The position numbers and the translations under genes were made by a program. Under the pieces are notes generated by a model. That model was not told the DNA's origin, made no database searches, and saw only the letters and a program-made list of their open reading frames with translations. From Bradyrhizobium sp. SZCCT0148 (GTDB taxonomy: Bacteria > Pseudomonadota > Alphaproteobacteria > Rhizobiales > Xanthobacteraceae), in the NCBI RefSeq assembly GCF_018129985.1, contig NZ_JAFCKT010000002.1, positions 124,001-188,000 of the forward strand: a stretch of DNA of 64,000 nucleotides, given 5' to 3'. Every line of letters starts with the position of its first letter. The stretch's first letter is position 1. Below, piece after piece: positions 18,158 to 27,097 of the stretch.

Positions 18158-19405
18158 ATGAATACCCTGCCTTCCTCCGTCGACGTCGCGATCATCGGTG
18201 CCGGTGCCGCCGGCCTCGGCGCCGCGCATACGTTGCAGGGCTCGGGCCTCTCCGTGATCGTGCTGGAGGCGCGTAACAGGCTCGGCGGCCGCGCGTGGAC
18301 CGTACAGGCCTCGCCCGAGGTCATCTTCGATGTCGGCTGCGGCTGGCTTCACTCCGCCGACAAGAACTCCTTCGTCGCCATCGCCAAGCATTTGAATTTC
18401 GTGGTCAATACCGACCTGCCGCCCTGGCGCGATCGTGCCTTCGGCGAGGTGTTTCCGGAACGAGAGCGCGACGAGTTCGCGCGCGAGATCGACGCGTTCT
18501 ACGACCGGGTCAGCGAGGCGGCGGAAGCGGGCGAGGATGCGCCGGCCGAGCGATATCTCGAGCCGGGCAATCGCTGGAACCCGATGATCAATGCGGTCTC
18601 GACCTATGTGAATGGCTGTGAGCTCGATCGGGTCTCGATCCTCGACATGGACGCCTACGAGGACACCTATTTCAATTGGCGCGTCAGGGACGGGTACGGC
18701 GCGCTGATCGCTGCCTATGGCGCCTCCTGCCCGGTGACACTGAACTGCAATGTGTCGCTGATCGACCATTCCGGCAGGCGAATTCGGATCGAGACGTCGT
18801 CGGGCACGCTCACTGCGGACAAGGTGATCGTCACGGTGCCGACCAGCCTGATCGCGGACGAAGCCATCCGCTTCTCGCCGCCGTTGCCGGCCAAGGTCGA
18901 TGCTGCCGCTGGCCTGCCGCTTGGCGTCAACGACAAGGTGGTGCTGGCGCTGGAGGACGCAGAAGCCTTTCCGAAGGAAGGCAATCTGCGCGGCGCGACC
19001 ATGCGCACCGCGATGGGCACGTACCATATCCGCCCGTTCGGCCAGCCCTGCATCGACGGCTTTTTCGGCGGCACTTTTGCGCGCGAACTGGAGGACGCAG
19101 GCGACGGCGCCTTCGCCGCGCAGAGTATCGATGAAATCGCGGACTATCTGGGCAACGACATCCGCCGCAAGCTGAAGCCGCTCGCAGAGTCGCGCTGGGG
19201 CCACGACCCCTTCGCGCGCGGTGCCTATTCGCATGCGCTGCCGGGCCATGCGGGAGACCGCGCCGTGCTGGCCGCGCCGGTGGACGGCCGGCTGTTCTTC
19301 GCGGGGGAAGCGACCTCGCCGAACTTCTTCACGACGGCGCATGGCGCGCGGGACAGCGGAGAGCGGGCGGCGAAGGAAGTGCTGGCGGCTTTGCTCAGGC
19401 CGTAG
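18158..19405 (+). CDS. FAD-dependent flavin monoamine oxidase family protein
   Basis: A 415-residue flavoenzyme. The FAD-binding Rossmann motif GAGAAG is at 14-19, followed by VIVLEARNRLGGRAWT, the GG-motif typical of amine oxidases. The C-terminal FAD segment LFFAGEATSPNFFTTAHGA contains the GEA/T motif. It probably oxidises an amine, polyamine or amino acid with O2 as acceptor; the substrate cannot be read. No signal peptide is seen, so it is cytosolic. It is a single gene, followed by a family B repeat. Confidence 0.88.
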   Translation: MNTLPSSVDVAIIGAGAAGLGAAHTLQGSGLSVIVLEARNRLGGRAWTVQASPEVIFDVGCGWLHSADKNSFVAIAKHLNFVVNTDLPPWRDRAFGEVFPERERDEFAREIDAFYDRVSEAAEAGEDAPAERYLEPGNRWNPMINAVSTYVNGCELDRVSILDMDAYEDTYFNWRVRDGYGALIAAYGASCPVTLNCNVSLIDHSGRRIRIETSSGTLTADKVIVTVPTSLIADEAIRFSPPLPAKVDAAAGLPLGVNDKVVLALEDAEAFPKEGNLRGATMRTAMGTYHIRPFGQPCIDGFFGGTFARELEDAGDGAFAAQSIDEIADYLGNDIRRKLKPLAESRWGHDPFARGAYSHALPGHAGDRAVLAAPVDGRLFFAGEATSPNFFTTAHGARDSGERAAKEVLAALLRP

Positions 19406-19415
19406 CAGCCAACGC

Positions 19416-19500
19416 CGTCATTGCGAGCGAACGATGTGATTCGGGACTGTCGCCGCGGAATGATTCTGGATAACTCCCTCGCTTCGCTGCTCGCGAAGAC
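19416..19500. repeat. Family B intergenic repeat, full copy
   Basis: Begins CGTCATTGCGAGCGAACGAT, contains CCGCGGAATGATTCTGG in the middle, and ends CTCGCTTCGCTGCTCGCGAA, forming an imperfect inverted repeat. It lies between the convergent ends of the amine oxidase and DCC-protein genes. Confidence 0.7.
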
Positions 19501-19509
19501 AAGTAGGCA

Positions 19510-19917
19510 CTATTCAATCACCCGCGCGCGTAAATCAGCATCAGGCACGAAGCACGCATCGTATTTTCCAAAGATGCGAAAGCGATTGCGTGCGATGAGG
19601 CTGTAGACCGGGTCGCGCAGCTGTTTTGGTACGGCGAACAATGCGTGCACCCAGCCCCAGCCTGCAAGCTGGGACAGCACCGACAGCGCGGCGTCGGATT
19701 TGATGAACACGTCGCCGCCGTGGACGACCGCGTTGGTGTCGGGATCGTCGGGATCAATGCCGAATGTCCGTGCGAGCCGGGCTCCGTACTCCGACTGGAT
19801 CGGCGTGAAACGAAATCGCTTCGCCGTATCGCGCGCAGCGACGAACCGCACCCAGCGCGAGCAGAAGACGCAGACGCCGTCGTACAGGATCACGTCGTCA
19901 TCGGGCCATTTGGGCAT
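19510..19917 (-). CDS. DCC family thiol-disulfide-like protein (DUF393)
   Basis: A 135-residue protein with the DCC signature: YDGVCVFCSRWVRFV near the N-terminus (D13, C16, C19). It has a thioredoxin-like fold by family. The CxxC suggests thiol-disulfide chemistry, though no member that I know of has an assigned substrate. The start ATG at 19917 overlaps the stop of the SDR-DoxX gene by one base (TGATG), so the two are translationally coupled. It is the last gene of a four-gene overlapping operon. The longer frame upstream lies inside the neighbour gene and is rejected. Confidence 0.88.
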   Translation of the reverse strand: MPKWPDDDVILYDGVCVFCSRWVRFVAARDTAKRFRFTPIQSEYGARLARTFGIDPDDPDTNAVVHGGDVFIKSDAALSVLSQLAGWGWVHALFAVPKQLRDPVYSLIARNRFRIFGKYDACFVPDADLRARVIE

Positions 19918-21236
19918 CAGCGATTGTCCAGCATCAAGAGCGCCACCAGCATCAGCACGATCGACGGACCCGTCTTCACCAGCGCACCGAGCGGCTCGAT
20001 CCAGAGATCGGGTGTCAGGACCGCAGCGCCGAACATATAGCCGAGCGAGGCGACGATTCCAGCGACGAGCCCGGTCGCCGCGGTGCGGCGGAACGCGATC
20101 AGCACGCCGATGCTCATGTCCATCAGGCTGGTGCCGATGGTGATGGGATCGACCAGCGCGGGCGGGAAATCGTGCGCCGTCAAGATGCCGGCAGCGGCGC
20201 GGTAGGACACGAACAGCGCGATGAAACCGGAAAGGAGCCAGAACATGACGAGGCTGGCGAAGATCAGTGCCTTGACCGGGAACAGCCTCGCGAACCATTT
20301 GTCCTGGACGGTCGCGGGATGACGACCAATCGTCTCGGCCAGCGTCTTCGGCGAGATGCCTGTGGCGGCGATCCATGCCGAGGGATCACCTCGCACGCCT
20401 CGGCGCAGCTCGGCGATGGCAGTGGAGCGCATCGGCGGGATCCAGCCGAGATGATTGGCGAAATCGCCGATCCTGGCGCCGAAATCGAGCATGAAAGACG
20501 GCATCGCGACATGCGGCCATCCCGCCGTGCCGAATGCAAGGCGGAACTGCCTGATGACGCCTGCCATGGTGGCGGGCTCGGCCTGCATCAGATCCCATTT
20601 CACGGCCCTTACAGAGGCATCTTCGATGTCGCGCGCGGCAAGCCAGGCGATGGTGGCCGAAATATCCTCGATGGCAACAGGCTGGAACGATGTCGCCATC
20701 TCCTTGTCGGGCAGGTTGAACGGGGAGGCAGCGAGCCCGCGGAGCATGGCGCTGCCGCCATAGGCGGATGGTGCGACCACGAAGCCGGGCCGCAGGATAG
20801 CGTGCGCAATGCCTGAGGCCGCGATCAGGCGCTCGGCCTCGCGCTTGGTCGTTGCGAAGGCGGTGCGATCGGCTTCGGCCGCCCCGGGGATCGAGAGATG
20901 CACGAGCCGGATCGCCCGGCCGCTGTCGGTAATCGCCGCAAGCAGGCGCGCGACGAAGTCGCGATGCACGGCACTCGTGTCGCTGCCGGGACCGTCCTGA
21001 AGCACGCCGATACAATTTACGACGACATCCACCGCATGTTCGCGCAACAGGCGCGTCAACACCGTCACGTCGAGTGAGAGGATCGGCTGCTCGATGTCGA
21101 GCGCTCCCGTCTTCTGCGCCGGCGACAGGCTGCGCGCCACGCCAAGCACGCGAAAGCCGCGTGCGCGAAGATCGTCAGTCACGAAGCGGCCTATCAGGCC
21201 GGAGGCGCCGAGCACCAAGATGGTTCGCTGGTTCAT
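19917..21236 (-). CDS. NAD(P)-binding SDR/NmrA-like domain fused to a DoxX-like membrane domain
   Basis: A 439-residue fusion. Residues 1-290 form an atypical extended SDR with VLGASGLIGRFV at the N-terminus, as in NmrA or epimerase-like proteins. The last 120 residues contain four hydrophobic segments resembling DoxX-like domains (DFPPALVDPITIGTSLMDMS). DoxX proteins are linked to membrane redox complexes in mycobacteria. An ATG at 21236 is used. A TTG at 21248 overlaps the upstream stop (TTGA) and would add four residues. It is coupled on both sides to its operon partners. Confidence 0.85.
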   Translation of the reverse strand: MNQRTILVLGASGLIGRFVTDDLRARGFRVLGVARSLSPAQKTGALDIEQPILSLDVTVLTRLLREHAVDVVVNCIGVLQDGPGSDTSAVHRDFVARLLAAITDSGRAIRLVHLSIPGAAEADRTAFATTKREAERLIAASGIAHAILRPGFVVAPSAYGGSAMLRGLAASPFNLPDKEMATSFQPVAIEDISATIAWLAARDIEDASVRAVKWDLMQAEPATMAGVIRQFRLAFGTAGWPHVAMPSFMLDFGARIGDFANHLGWIPPMRSTAIAELRRGVRGDPSAWIAATGISPKTLAETIGRHPATVQDKWFARLFPVKALIFASLVMFWLLSGFIALFVSYRAAAGILTAHDFPPALVDPITIGTSLMDMSIGVLIAFRRTAATGLVAGIVASLGYMFGAAVLTPDLWIEPLGALVKTGPSIVLMLVALLMLDNR

Positions 21237-21244
21237 CACGGCTC

Positions 21245-21712
21245 TCAAAACGGCTTTGCAACCATCAGCCAGAGGATCAGCATCGTCGCGCCGAACCCGG
21301 GGAAGCCGAACGCGAACCAGCGGCGAAACAAGACGAAGTATCGTTGCGGCAACGCCGTGTGTTCCTCCGCAGCCTTTCGCGCGAGATCGCGCATCTCGAT
21401 CTGCATGAACACGACAGGGACCCAGAACAGGCCGGCGACGGCATACAACAGGAGCGAGGCGAGCAGCCAGCGCTCAGTGATCGGCGTCGCCGAGAGCATC
21501 ATCAGCAATCCGCCCGTGATCGGCTGGAGGAGCACCGCCGACAGCGTGAAGATTGCGTCTGCAATGACGACGACCGAAGCGGTGCGGGCAATGAACTCCG
21601 CATCGTCGGTGCGATGCGCCATCAGCATGAAGAAGGCGATGCCGGTTCCGGTGCCGAGGATAACGATGGCACCGAGCACATGGAAATACTTGACCAGGAC
21701 ATACAGCGTCAT
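21245..21712 (-). CDS. DUF2269 family integral membrane protein
   Basis: A 155-residue protein with four membrane segments (about 8-30, 50-74, 82-104 and 132-152). It starts MTLYVLVKYFHVLGAIVILG, the typical DUF2269 beginning with a conserved His in the first helix. A cytosolic loop carries MEMRDLARKAAE-like charged residues. The function of the family is not known; conserved histidines suggest heme or metal binding, but this is inference. It overlaps the upstream hydrolase by four bases (ATGA) and touches the SDR-DoxX start. Confidence 0.85.
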   Translation of the reverse strand: MTLYVLVKYFHVLGAIVILGTGTGIAFFMLMAHRTDDAEFIARTASVVVIADAIFTLSAVLLQPITGGLLMMLSATPITERWLLASLLLYAVAGLFWVPVVFMQIEMRDLARKAAEEHTALPQRYFVLFRRWFAFGFPGFGATMLILWLMVAKPF

Positions 21713-22608
21713 TGCTTCTTGGTCACTGTTGGCATGCCCTGGTTCAGCGCACGCGCGAGGTCCCGGCTCGCGGCTTTGACGCCGGCCTCACTCTCGATCA
21801 GCCAATGCCCTTCGCTGCCGACGGCCGGCAAGGTGTGGAAGTCGACCTTGCCGCCGCTGCCGCGAAACGCGTCGGCCAGCGCTCTCGAGAACGCCGGCGC
21901 GAAATAGCTGTCATTGTCCGCAACAAGCCAGGTGACGGGAATCCGCGCGTCCCTGCCGAAGTCCGCTGCGGCCGCAACAAGCGTGTGTTTCGCGCAGATC
22001 CGGTTCGGCTCATCATTGGCGTGGCCGCCCCGCCCGGGCGCAAGCACGGTGATCGTGGAGATATCCTTCGGATCGCCACTCGCAAGCGCCAGCGCACCCC
22101 AGCCGCCGGCGGAATGGCCGAGCACGATCGCGGCATCCTTGCGAATGAAATCCTGCTTCCGCAAGAACTCCATCGCGAGCCGGATTTCCCCGGCCGTTGC
22201 GCGGCCCGAACGCGCATAGTCCGCCTCATCACATCCGCCCTGGTCCTCAACATAGCGGCCGCCGGTCGCGCCATGGCCGAGGCGCTCCGGCACCAGCACG
22301 GCAAAACCGCGCGCGACGAGAAAGGCGGCAAGCGGACGATATTCCGGCTGCGGCATTTGCGCCCGGCGCAAGGGATTCTGCGTCGAGGCGTGCGCGATGA
22401 CCGCAAGCCGGAACGGACCTGTACCAATGGGGCGAAACAGCAGGGCGCGCGCGGCAATGTCGGTATCCGGCGACGGCACAAGCCACGCTTGTCGGCGAAA
22501 TGGCTCGCCCTCCTCGCCGGATGGTCCAAACGTGACCTGAGCGCACAGCGGTGCGACCGACAAGGCCAGCAGAGACAGGAGCCCGAGGATGATGTTGAGG
22601 AGCCGCAT
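21709..22608 (-). CDS. Exported alpha/beta hydrolase (dienelactone hydrolase-like)
   Basis: A 299-residue hydrolase with a signal peptide (1-23, ending LCAQ). The nucleophile elbow GHSAGGWG places Ser166 as nucleophile. The acid is probably in WLVADNDSY and the base is His in SEGHWLIE. It should act in the periplasm on an ester or lactone; the substrate is unknown. It is the first gene of the operon that continues with DUF2269, SDR-DoxX and the DCC protein, each overlapping the next. The 263-base gap before the GNAT gene holds no clear feature. Confidence 0.88.
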   Translation of the reverse strand: MRLLNIILGLLSLLALSVAPLCAQVTFGPSGEEGEPFRRQAWLVPSPDTDIAARALLFRPIGTGPFRLAVIAHASTQNPLRRAQMPQPEYRPLAAFLVARGFAVLVPERLGHGATGGRYVEDQGGCDEADYARSGRATAGEIRLAMEFLRKQDFIRKDAAIVLGHSAGGWGALALASGDPKDISTITVLAPGRGGHANDEPNRICAKHTLVAAAADFGRDARIPVTWLVADNDSYFAPAFSRALADAFRGSGGKVDFHTLPAVGSEGHWLIESEAGVKAASRDLARALNQGMPTVTKKQ

Positions 22609-22871
22609 GAATGGCCGGAGGCGGGAACAGCGACAATCAGACTAGTCGGAACGAATCAGTATCGGCAGACTTTCTGCGTTGCCATTGCCGTTCATTGGTT
22701 GTCGTAGACAGAGTTTTGCACCGACGAGTCGCACGCCGGTGGCTTTCACGTCGGCGTCCTGTCTTTTTTCGGCACAACATGGTTAAGATACTGATGCACA
22801 AAGTCCACACGTTAACCGATAATTAACGATAGGTCTTGCCGCCGGCGCGGCGACTTGGTTTGATTGCGTCC

Positions 22872-23381
22872 ATGAGCACAACCCTGATCGAGGTCCGGCC
22901 GGCCAAAGCTGCAGATGCAACTGCGGTGGCGTCAACGCATGACGAAGCCTGGCGCTCGGCCTATCAGGGAATCATCCCCGGCGCCGAGCTGGAAAAGCTC
23001 ATCAACCGCCGCGGCCCGCAATGGTGGGACAGTGCGATCCGCAAGGGAAGCCGCGTCAGCGTTCTGGTGTTCGGCGACAAAATCGCAGGCTACGCCAATT
23101 ACGGCCGCAACCGCGCCCGCAGCCTGCATTTCGACGGCGAGATCTATGAGCTTTACTTGCGCCCCGAATTCCAGGGCCTTGGGTTCGGCCGTCGCCTGTT
23201 CGCCTCTGCCCGCCGCGACCTGATGCAGAGCGGGCTGAAGAGCATGGTGGTGTGGGCGCTCTCGGACAACGACCCGGCGACAGAGTTCTACCGGGCCTTG
23301 GGGGGCCGTATGGTGGCGCGCTCCTCGGAGCGGTTCGGGCCGAAGTCGCTCGACAAGGTTGCCTTCGCCTGGACCAATTGA
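22872..23381 (+). CDS. GNAT family N-acetyltransferase
   Basis: A 169-residue cytosolic acetyltransferase. The acetyl-CoA binding loop is LRPEFQGLGFGRRLF (R/Q-x-x-G-x-G/A), and the C-terminal strand region ALSDNDPATEFYRALGG is typical of GNAT fold motif B. The acceptor is unknown. The ATG at 22872 (MSTTLIEVRPA) is preferred to one 12 codons upstream because the GNAT fold starts here. It precedes ppa by 177 bases, with no obvious link. Confidence 0.88.
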   Translation: MSTTLIEVRPAKAADATAVASTHDEAWRSAYQGIIPGAELEKLINRRGPQWWDSAIRKGSRVSVLVFGDKIAGYANYGRNRARSLHFDGEIYELYLRPEFQGLGFGRRLFASARRDLMQSGLKSMVVWALSDNDPATEFYRALGGRMVARSSERFGPKSLDKVAFAWTN

Positions 23382-23558
23382 GCTGCTGAAAGCTATTCGG
23401 CAGCGTTTCCCCGTCCGTCGATACCGCTGCCTTTGAGCCGGTGATCTCCGGATTCATTATTTCACAAAAACGCGATGGATCAGCGGGCCAACCGCGCGTA
23501 TGACAGCGCCAAAATCGCTGCCGGGCGCGATTTACCCTCGGCAACAACGGAGCCTTCA

Positions 23559-24101
23559 ATGCGTATCGATGCGATCTCGATTGGGAAAAATGTACCACAC
23601 GAAGTCAACGTCCTCATCGAAGTCCCCGTGGGCGGCGAACCGATCAAGTACGAGATGGACAAGGAAGCCGGCACGCTGGTGGTCGACCGCTTCCTCTACA
23701 CGCCGATGCGTTACCCCGGTAACTACGGTTTCATCCCGCATACTTTGTCGGATGACGGCGACCCCTGCGACGTCCTGATCATCAACACCCGCGCCATCAT
23801 TCCCGGCGCCGTCATGAGCGTGCGCCCGGTCGGCGTGCTGTTCATGGAAGACGAAGCCGGCGGCGACGAGAAGATCCTGGCGGTGCCGTCATCGAAGCTG
23901 ACGCAGCGCTACGACAAGGTGAAAACGTACTCCGACCTGCCCGACATCACGCTGCAGCAAATCCAGCACTTCTTCGAGCACTACAAGGATCTCGAGAAGG
24001 GCAAATGGGTGAAGATCCTGCGTTGGGGCGGCCCGGAGGACGCGCACAAGCTGATCCTCGAAGGCATGGATCGCGAAGAAAAGAAAAAGAAGAAGGGCTG
24101 A
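23559..24101 (+). CDS. ppa: Inorganic pyrophosphatase
   Basis: A 180-residue soluble family I pyrophosphatase that hydrolyses PPi and drives biosynthetic reactions forward. The signature DDGDPCDV is at 65-72, and [10 protein letters not shown] precedes it. A lysine-rich tail (EEKKKKKG) ends the protein. Length is close to the 176-residue E. coli enzyme. The ATG at 23559 follows GGAG by seven bases; the open frame extends 28 codons further but without a ribosome site or homology. Confidence 0.96.
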   Translation: MRIDAISIGKNVPHEVNVLIEVPVGGEPIKYEMDKEAGTLVVDRFLYTPMRYPGNYGFIPHTLSDDGDPCDVLIINTRAIIPGAVMSVRPVGVLFMEDEAGGDEKILAVPSSKLTQRYDKVKTYSDLPDITLQQIQHFFEHYKDLEKGKWVKILRWGGPEDAHKLILEGMDREEKKKKKG

Positions 24102-24108
24102 GTGCACC

Positions 24109-24221
24109 GTCCCGGACGCGATGCGAACGAAGTGACGCATCGCTGAGCCGAGACCCGTGGGTGGGCTCTGCTGGGCCGGCTCCGCAGCGCAACGTAAAAC
24201 GATGCGCTGCGCCCCGGGCCG
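24109..24221. repeat. Family C intergenic repeat
   Basis: A GC-rich imperfect inverted repeat opening GTCCCGGACGCGATGCGAAC and closing with CGATGCGCTGCGCCCCGGG. It lies between the convergent ppa and folD genes. Related copies are at 47737-47867 and 54743-54847. Confidence 0.6.
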
Positions 24222-24230
24222 AGGCTCGAA

Positions 24231-25115
24231 CTACACCGCCGGCTTCGGCAACCCGGCGATCGCGCAGGCCGCTCGCAGCGTATTGACCAGGAGGCACGCC
24301 ACGGTCATCTGGCCGACACCGCCCGGCACCGGCGTGATCGCGCCGGCAACCTCAAGCGCTTCCTGATAGGCGACGTCGCCGACGAGGCGCGTCTTGCCGT
24401 CTTCCTTGGGTATCCGGTTGATGCCGACGTCGATCACGGTTGCGCCCGGCTTCAGCCAATCACCGCGCACCATCTCGGGCCTGCCGACCGCGGCGTAGAC
24501 GAGATCGGCCCGCTTCACGAGCCCGGGCAGGTCGCGCGAGCGCGAATGCGCGATCGTCACCGTGGCGTTCTCGTTCAGCAGCAATTGCACCAAGGGGCGG
24601 CCGACCAGATTGGAGCGGCCGATGACGATGGCGTTCATGCCTTCCAGCGAAGCGTGCACGCTCTTGGTCAGGATGATGCAGCCCAGCGGCGTGCAGGGCG
24701 CCAGCGCCTCGAAGCCGCCGGCGAGCCGACCGGCATTGTTCGGATGCAGCCCGTCGACGTCCTTGGCGGGGTCGATGGCGTTGACGACGGCTTCGGTGTT
24801 CAGCCCTTTCGGCAGCGGCAGCTGCACCAGAATCCCATGCACGGCCGGATCGCGGTTGAGCTTTGCGACCAGCGCGAGGAGATCTGCCTGCGACACATCG
24901 GCCGCCAGCTTGTGCTCGAACGAGGCCATGCCGGCGGCCTGGGTCTGGGTGTGCTTGGAGCGGACATAAACCTCGCTGGCGGGGTCGCTACCGACCAGCA
25001 CGACCGCCAGCCCCGGCACCAGATTGTGCTCGCGCTTGACGCGAGCGACCTCCTCGGCGACGCGGGCCCGAAGCTCCGCGGCGATGACTTTTCCATCGAT
25101 GATCTTGGCGGTCAT
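24231..25115 (-). CDS. folD: Methylenetetrahydrofolate dehydrogenase / methenyltetrahydrofolate cyclohydrolase
   Basis: A 294-residue bifunctional enzyme interconverting 5,10-methylene-, 5,10-methenyl- and 10-formyl-tetrahydrofolate with NADP. The catalytic pair Y50 and K54 lies in [26 protein letters not shown] and the C-terminal [13 protein letters not shown] signature are present; Q replaces the usual P in PGGVGPMT. The ATG at 25115 follows GAGGGA by six bases. It is downstream of yggT and the DUF167 gene on the same strand with 10-14 base gaps, so it is probably co-transcribed. Confidence 0.96.
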   Translation of the reverse strand: MTAKIIDGKVIAAELRARVAEEVARVKREHNLVPGLAVVLVGSDPASEVYVRSKHTQTQAAGMASFEHKLAADVSQADLLALVAKLNRDPAVHGILVQLPLPKGLNTEAVVNAIDPAKDVDGLHPNNAGRLAGGFEALAPCTPLGCIILTKSVHASLEGMNAIVIGRSNLVGRPLVQLLLNENATVTIAHSRSRDLPGLVKRADLVYAAVGRPEMVRGDWLKPGATVIDVGINRIPKEDGKTRLVGDVAYQEALEVAGAITPVPGGVGQMTVACLLVNTLRAACAIAGLPKPAV

Positions 25116-25125
25116 GTCAGTTCCC

Positions 25126-25470
25126 TCAGTCCTTCGATTGGGCCGTGACCAGCTGGCGCAGGGCTTCGCCGAGCCGGGCCGGATCGCCATCGACTGCGAT
25201 CTGCTTCAGCCGCGAGGTGGCTCCGGACAGGAGCTTTACGCCAGCCTTGGGGACGCCCAGTGATTTCGCCAGCAGGATCAAAACGGCCTTGTTGGCCTCG
25301 CCGCCATCAGCAATGGCGCGCACCCGCACCTTCAGTACGCTGCGGCCGTCGGCCAGCTGCTCGATCCCGTCGATGCCATCGCGGCCGCCACGCGGCGTCA
25401 CCCGCAGCGCGATGCTGATGCCTGCGGCCGAATAACGCCACGGTTCCTTACAAGCTACGTTGGCAACCAA
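25126..25470 (-). CDS. DUF167/YggU family protein
   Basis: A 114-residue protein with the DUF167 pattern: [20 protein letters not shown] then [19 protein letters not shown]. The family fold is known, but its function is not. The start is a TTG at 25470 with GGAG closely upstream; no in-frame ATG is available before the domain. It lies between yggT (14-base gap) and folD (10-base gap), the usual yggT-yggU order seen in many proteobacteria. Confidence 0.85.
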   Translation of the reverse strand: MVANVACKEPWRYSAAGISIALRVTPRGGRDGIDGIEQLADGRSVLKVRVRAIADGGEANKAVLILLAKSLGVPKAGVKLLSGATSRLKQIAVDGDPARLGEALRQLVTAQSKD

Positions 25471-25484
25471 GGGCTCCAGCCCGC

Positions 25485-25775
25485 TCAGACCACGTTCGGG
25501 TAGATGTAGTACAGGATCACCCGCTCGATGAACATGATGAGCAGGATCAGGATGATCGGCGAGATGTCGAGACCGCCGAGACTGGGCAGGAAATTACGAA
25601 TCGGCGCCAGCACCGGCTCGGTGATCCGGTACAGGAACTCCGCCACCGCCGACACGAACTGGTTGCGCGTGTTCACGACGTTGAAGGCGATCAGCCAGGA
25701 CAGGATCGCGGAAGCGATCAGCAGCCAGACGTAGAGGTCGAGCACGATGATGACGATGTCGAGAACGGCACGCAT
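25485..25775 (-). CDS. YggT family membrane protein
   Basis: A 96-residue protein with two membrane segments (about 5-28 and 70-90). The loop ITEPVLAPIRNFLPSLGGLD-like sequence is the YggT signature. Family members are linked to osmotic or ion homeostasis and, in some bacteria, to cell-division or septum-site positioning; none is proven here. The ATG is at 25775. It is the first gene of the yggT-DUF167-folD group. Confidence 0.88.
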   Translation of the reverse strand: MRAVLDIVIIVLDLYVWLLIASAILSWLIAFNVVNTRNQFVSAVAEFLYRITEPVLAPIRNFLPSLGGLDISPIILILLIMFIERVILYYIYPNVV

Positions 25776-25920
25776 GATTTGAAAGACTCTGGCTTTTGAA
25801 GACTCTGGCGATCGAACTCTGGCAACGGCTGAATTGGCGCCTTTCGCTAGATATCGGTTCCCCCCCGCCCAAACAAGGGAAGTCAGTGCCAGGATGGCTA
25901 AAACCGCCTTACACCCGTCC

Positions 25921-25948
25921 TTGACTTGACCTTGGCGGGGACTTAAAT
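25921..25948 (+). promoter_or_regulatory. Sigma-70-like promoter for tRNA-Ala
   Basis: A TTGACT -35 element (25921-25926) and a TTAAAT -10 element (25943-25948) are separated by 16 bases. They end 43 bases before the tRNA 5' end, a good place for a tRNA promoter. Confidence 0.55.
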
Positions 25949-25991
25949 GGCGCCCGGTTGTCGGCCGCGTTTACCAGAGCGGCCAGCAAAA

Positions 25992-26067
<76 letters not shown>

Positions 26068-26069
26068 GC

Positions 26070-26157
26070 CTTCGCAGGCTACGACTGCTTCGGCTCGGCA
26101 AGCCGCTTCGTAGCGAAGGCTGCCGCGGCGTAGCCCGAAGGGCGAAGCCGGGCTACC
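26070..26157. repeat. Family D repeat downstream of tRNA-Ala
   Basis: The segment CCTTCGCAGGCTACGACTGC ... CCGCTTCGTAGCGAAGGCTG ... GGCGTAGCCCGAAGGGCGAA contains several nested inverted repeats (CTTCGTAGCGAAG; GTAGCCC...GGGCTAC). It begins directly after the tRNA and ends close to the stop of the enoyl-CoA hydratase gene. It may serve as the tRNA terminator region. Confidence 0.5.
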
Positions 26158-26175
26158 TTCTCAGATCTCTCCCCC

Positions 26176-26988
26176 CTACCTCCCCGTAAATCGCGGCGGC
26201 CGCTTCTCCATGAAGCTCGCGACTCCCTCCCGGAAATCGCTGCCAGCCAGCGCCACCATCATCTCCCGGTTGGCTTCGATCGTGGCCTCCGCCAGGGTCT
26301 GGAACGGCACCTCGTAGAGCTGGCGCTTGATCACGGCCATTGCGCTCGGCGAGACGAAATCGGCGAGGTCGCGCGCATAGGCATAGGTTTCCTCGCGCAG
26401 CTTCTCCGGCGGGCAGAGCCGGTTTACCAAGCCGATCCGCAACGCCTCGTCACTCGATACGCGCCTTGCCGAGAGCAACAGATCCATCGCGTTGGCGTGG
26501 CCGACGATGCGCGGCAGCATCCAGCTGATGCCGTGCTCGGCAATCAGGCCGCGCCGCGCGAAGGCGGTCGTGAACACGGTGTTGTCGGCGGCAAAGCGCA
26601 GGTCGCAATAAAGTGCGTGCACGAGGCCGATGCCGGCCGTGGCGCCATTGAGCATGCCTATGACAGGCTTCTTGATCGACGGATAGAAACCGTAGCGCGT
26701 CTGCCAGTCCGGACGCCGGTTCATGTCGAACGGCGGTAGATTCGTTGCGCGCCTGACGTCATCGGGGTCGAGCCCCTTCAGGGCATCCATGTCGGCGCCG
26801 GCACAGAAGGCGCGGCCGGCGCCGGTGAGGATGATGACGCGGACATCGTCATCGTTGCTCGACGCTTCCATTGCGTGGCGCACGTCGCGTTCCATGGTCG
26901 GCGTCCACGCATTCATCCGGTCGGGACGATTGAGCGTGATGGTCGCGATCTTGTCGCTCACCTCATAAAGAATGTGCTCGTAGGCCAT
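26176..26988 (-). CDS. Enoyl-CoA hydratase/isomerase family protein
   Basis: A 270-residue crotonase-fold protein. The oxyanion-hole segments GAGRAFCAGADMDAL and NGATAGIGLVHAL are present, and the ARRGLIAEHGISWMLPRIVG region carries a glutamate at a likely catalytic position. It should hydrate or isomerise an enoyl-CoA, probably in fatty or aromatic acid breakdown; specificity is unknown. The ATG at 26988 follows GGGAGAG. The longer upstream frame lacks homology. It is a single gene between tRNA-Ala and the amidotransferase. Confidence 0.9.
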   Translation of the reverse strand: MAYEHILYEVSDKIATITLNRPDRMNAWTPTMERDVRHAMEASSNDDDVRVIILTGAGRAFCAGADMDALKGLDPDDVRRATNLPPFDMNRRPDWQTRYGFYPSIKKPVIGMLNGATAGIGLVHALYCDLRFAADNTVFTTAFARRGLIAEHGISWMLPRIVGHANAMDLLLSARRVSSDEALRIGLVNRLCPPEKLREETYAYARDLADFVSPSAMAVIKRQLYEVPFQTLAEATIEANREMMVALAGSDFREGVASFMEKRPPRFTGR

Positions 26989-27097
26989 GACCGCTCTCCC
27001 TTTGCATGCCGGCGCGTTCGCGCGCTCGTTGGCTAACAGCCTAGCATATCCAGAGAGAAGGCAGAGACTTGCGCCAAGAACCTGCGCGAAGGCGCGA

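Noticed and set aside
22611..22826. 71-residue plus-strand frame between hydrolase and GNAT genes
   Set aside because: No ribosome site, arginine-rich composition and no recognisable domain.
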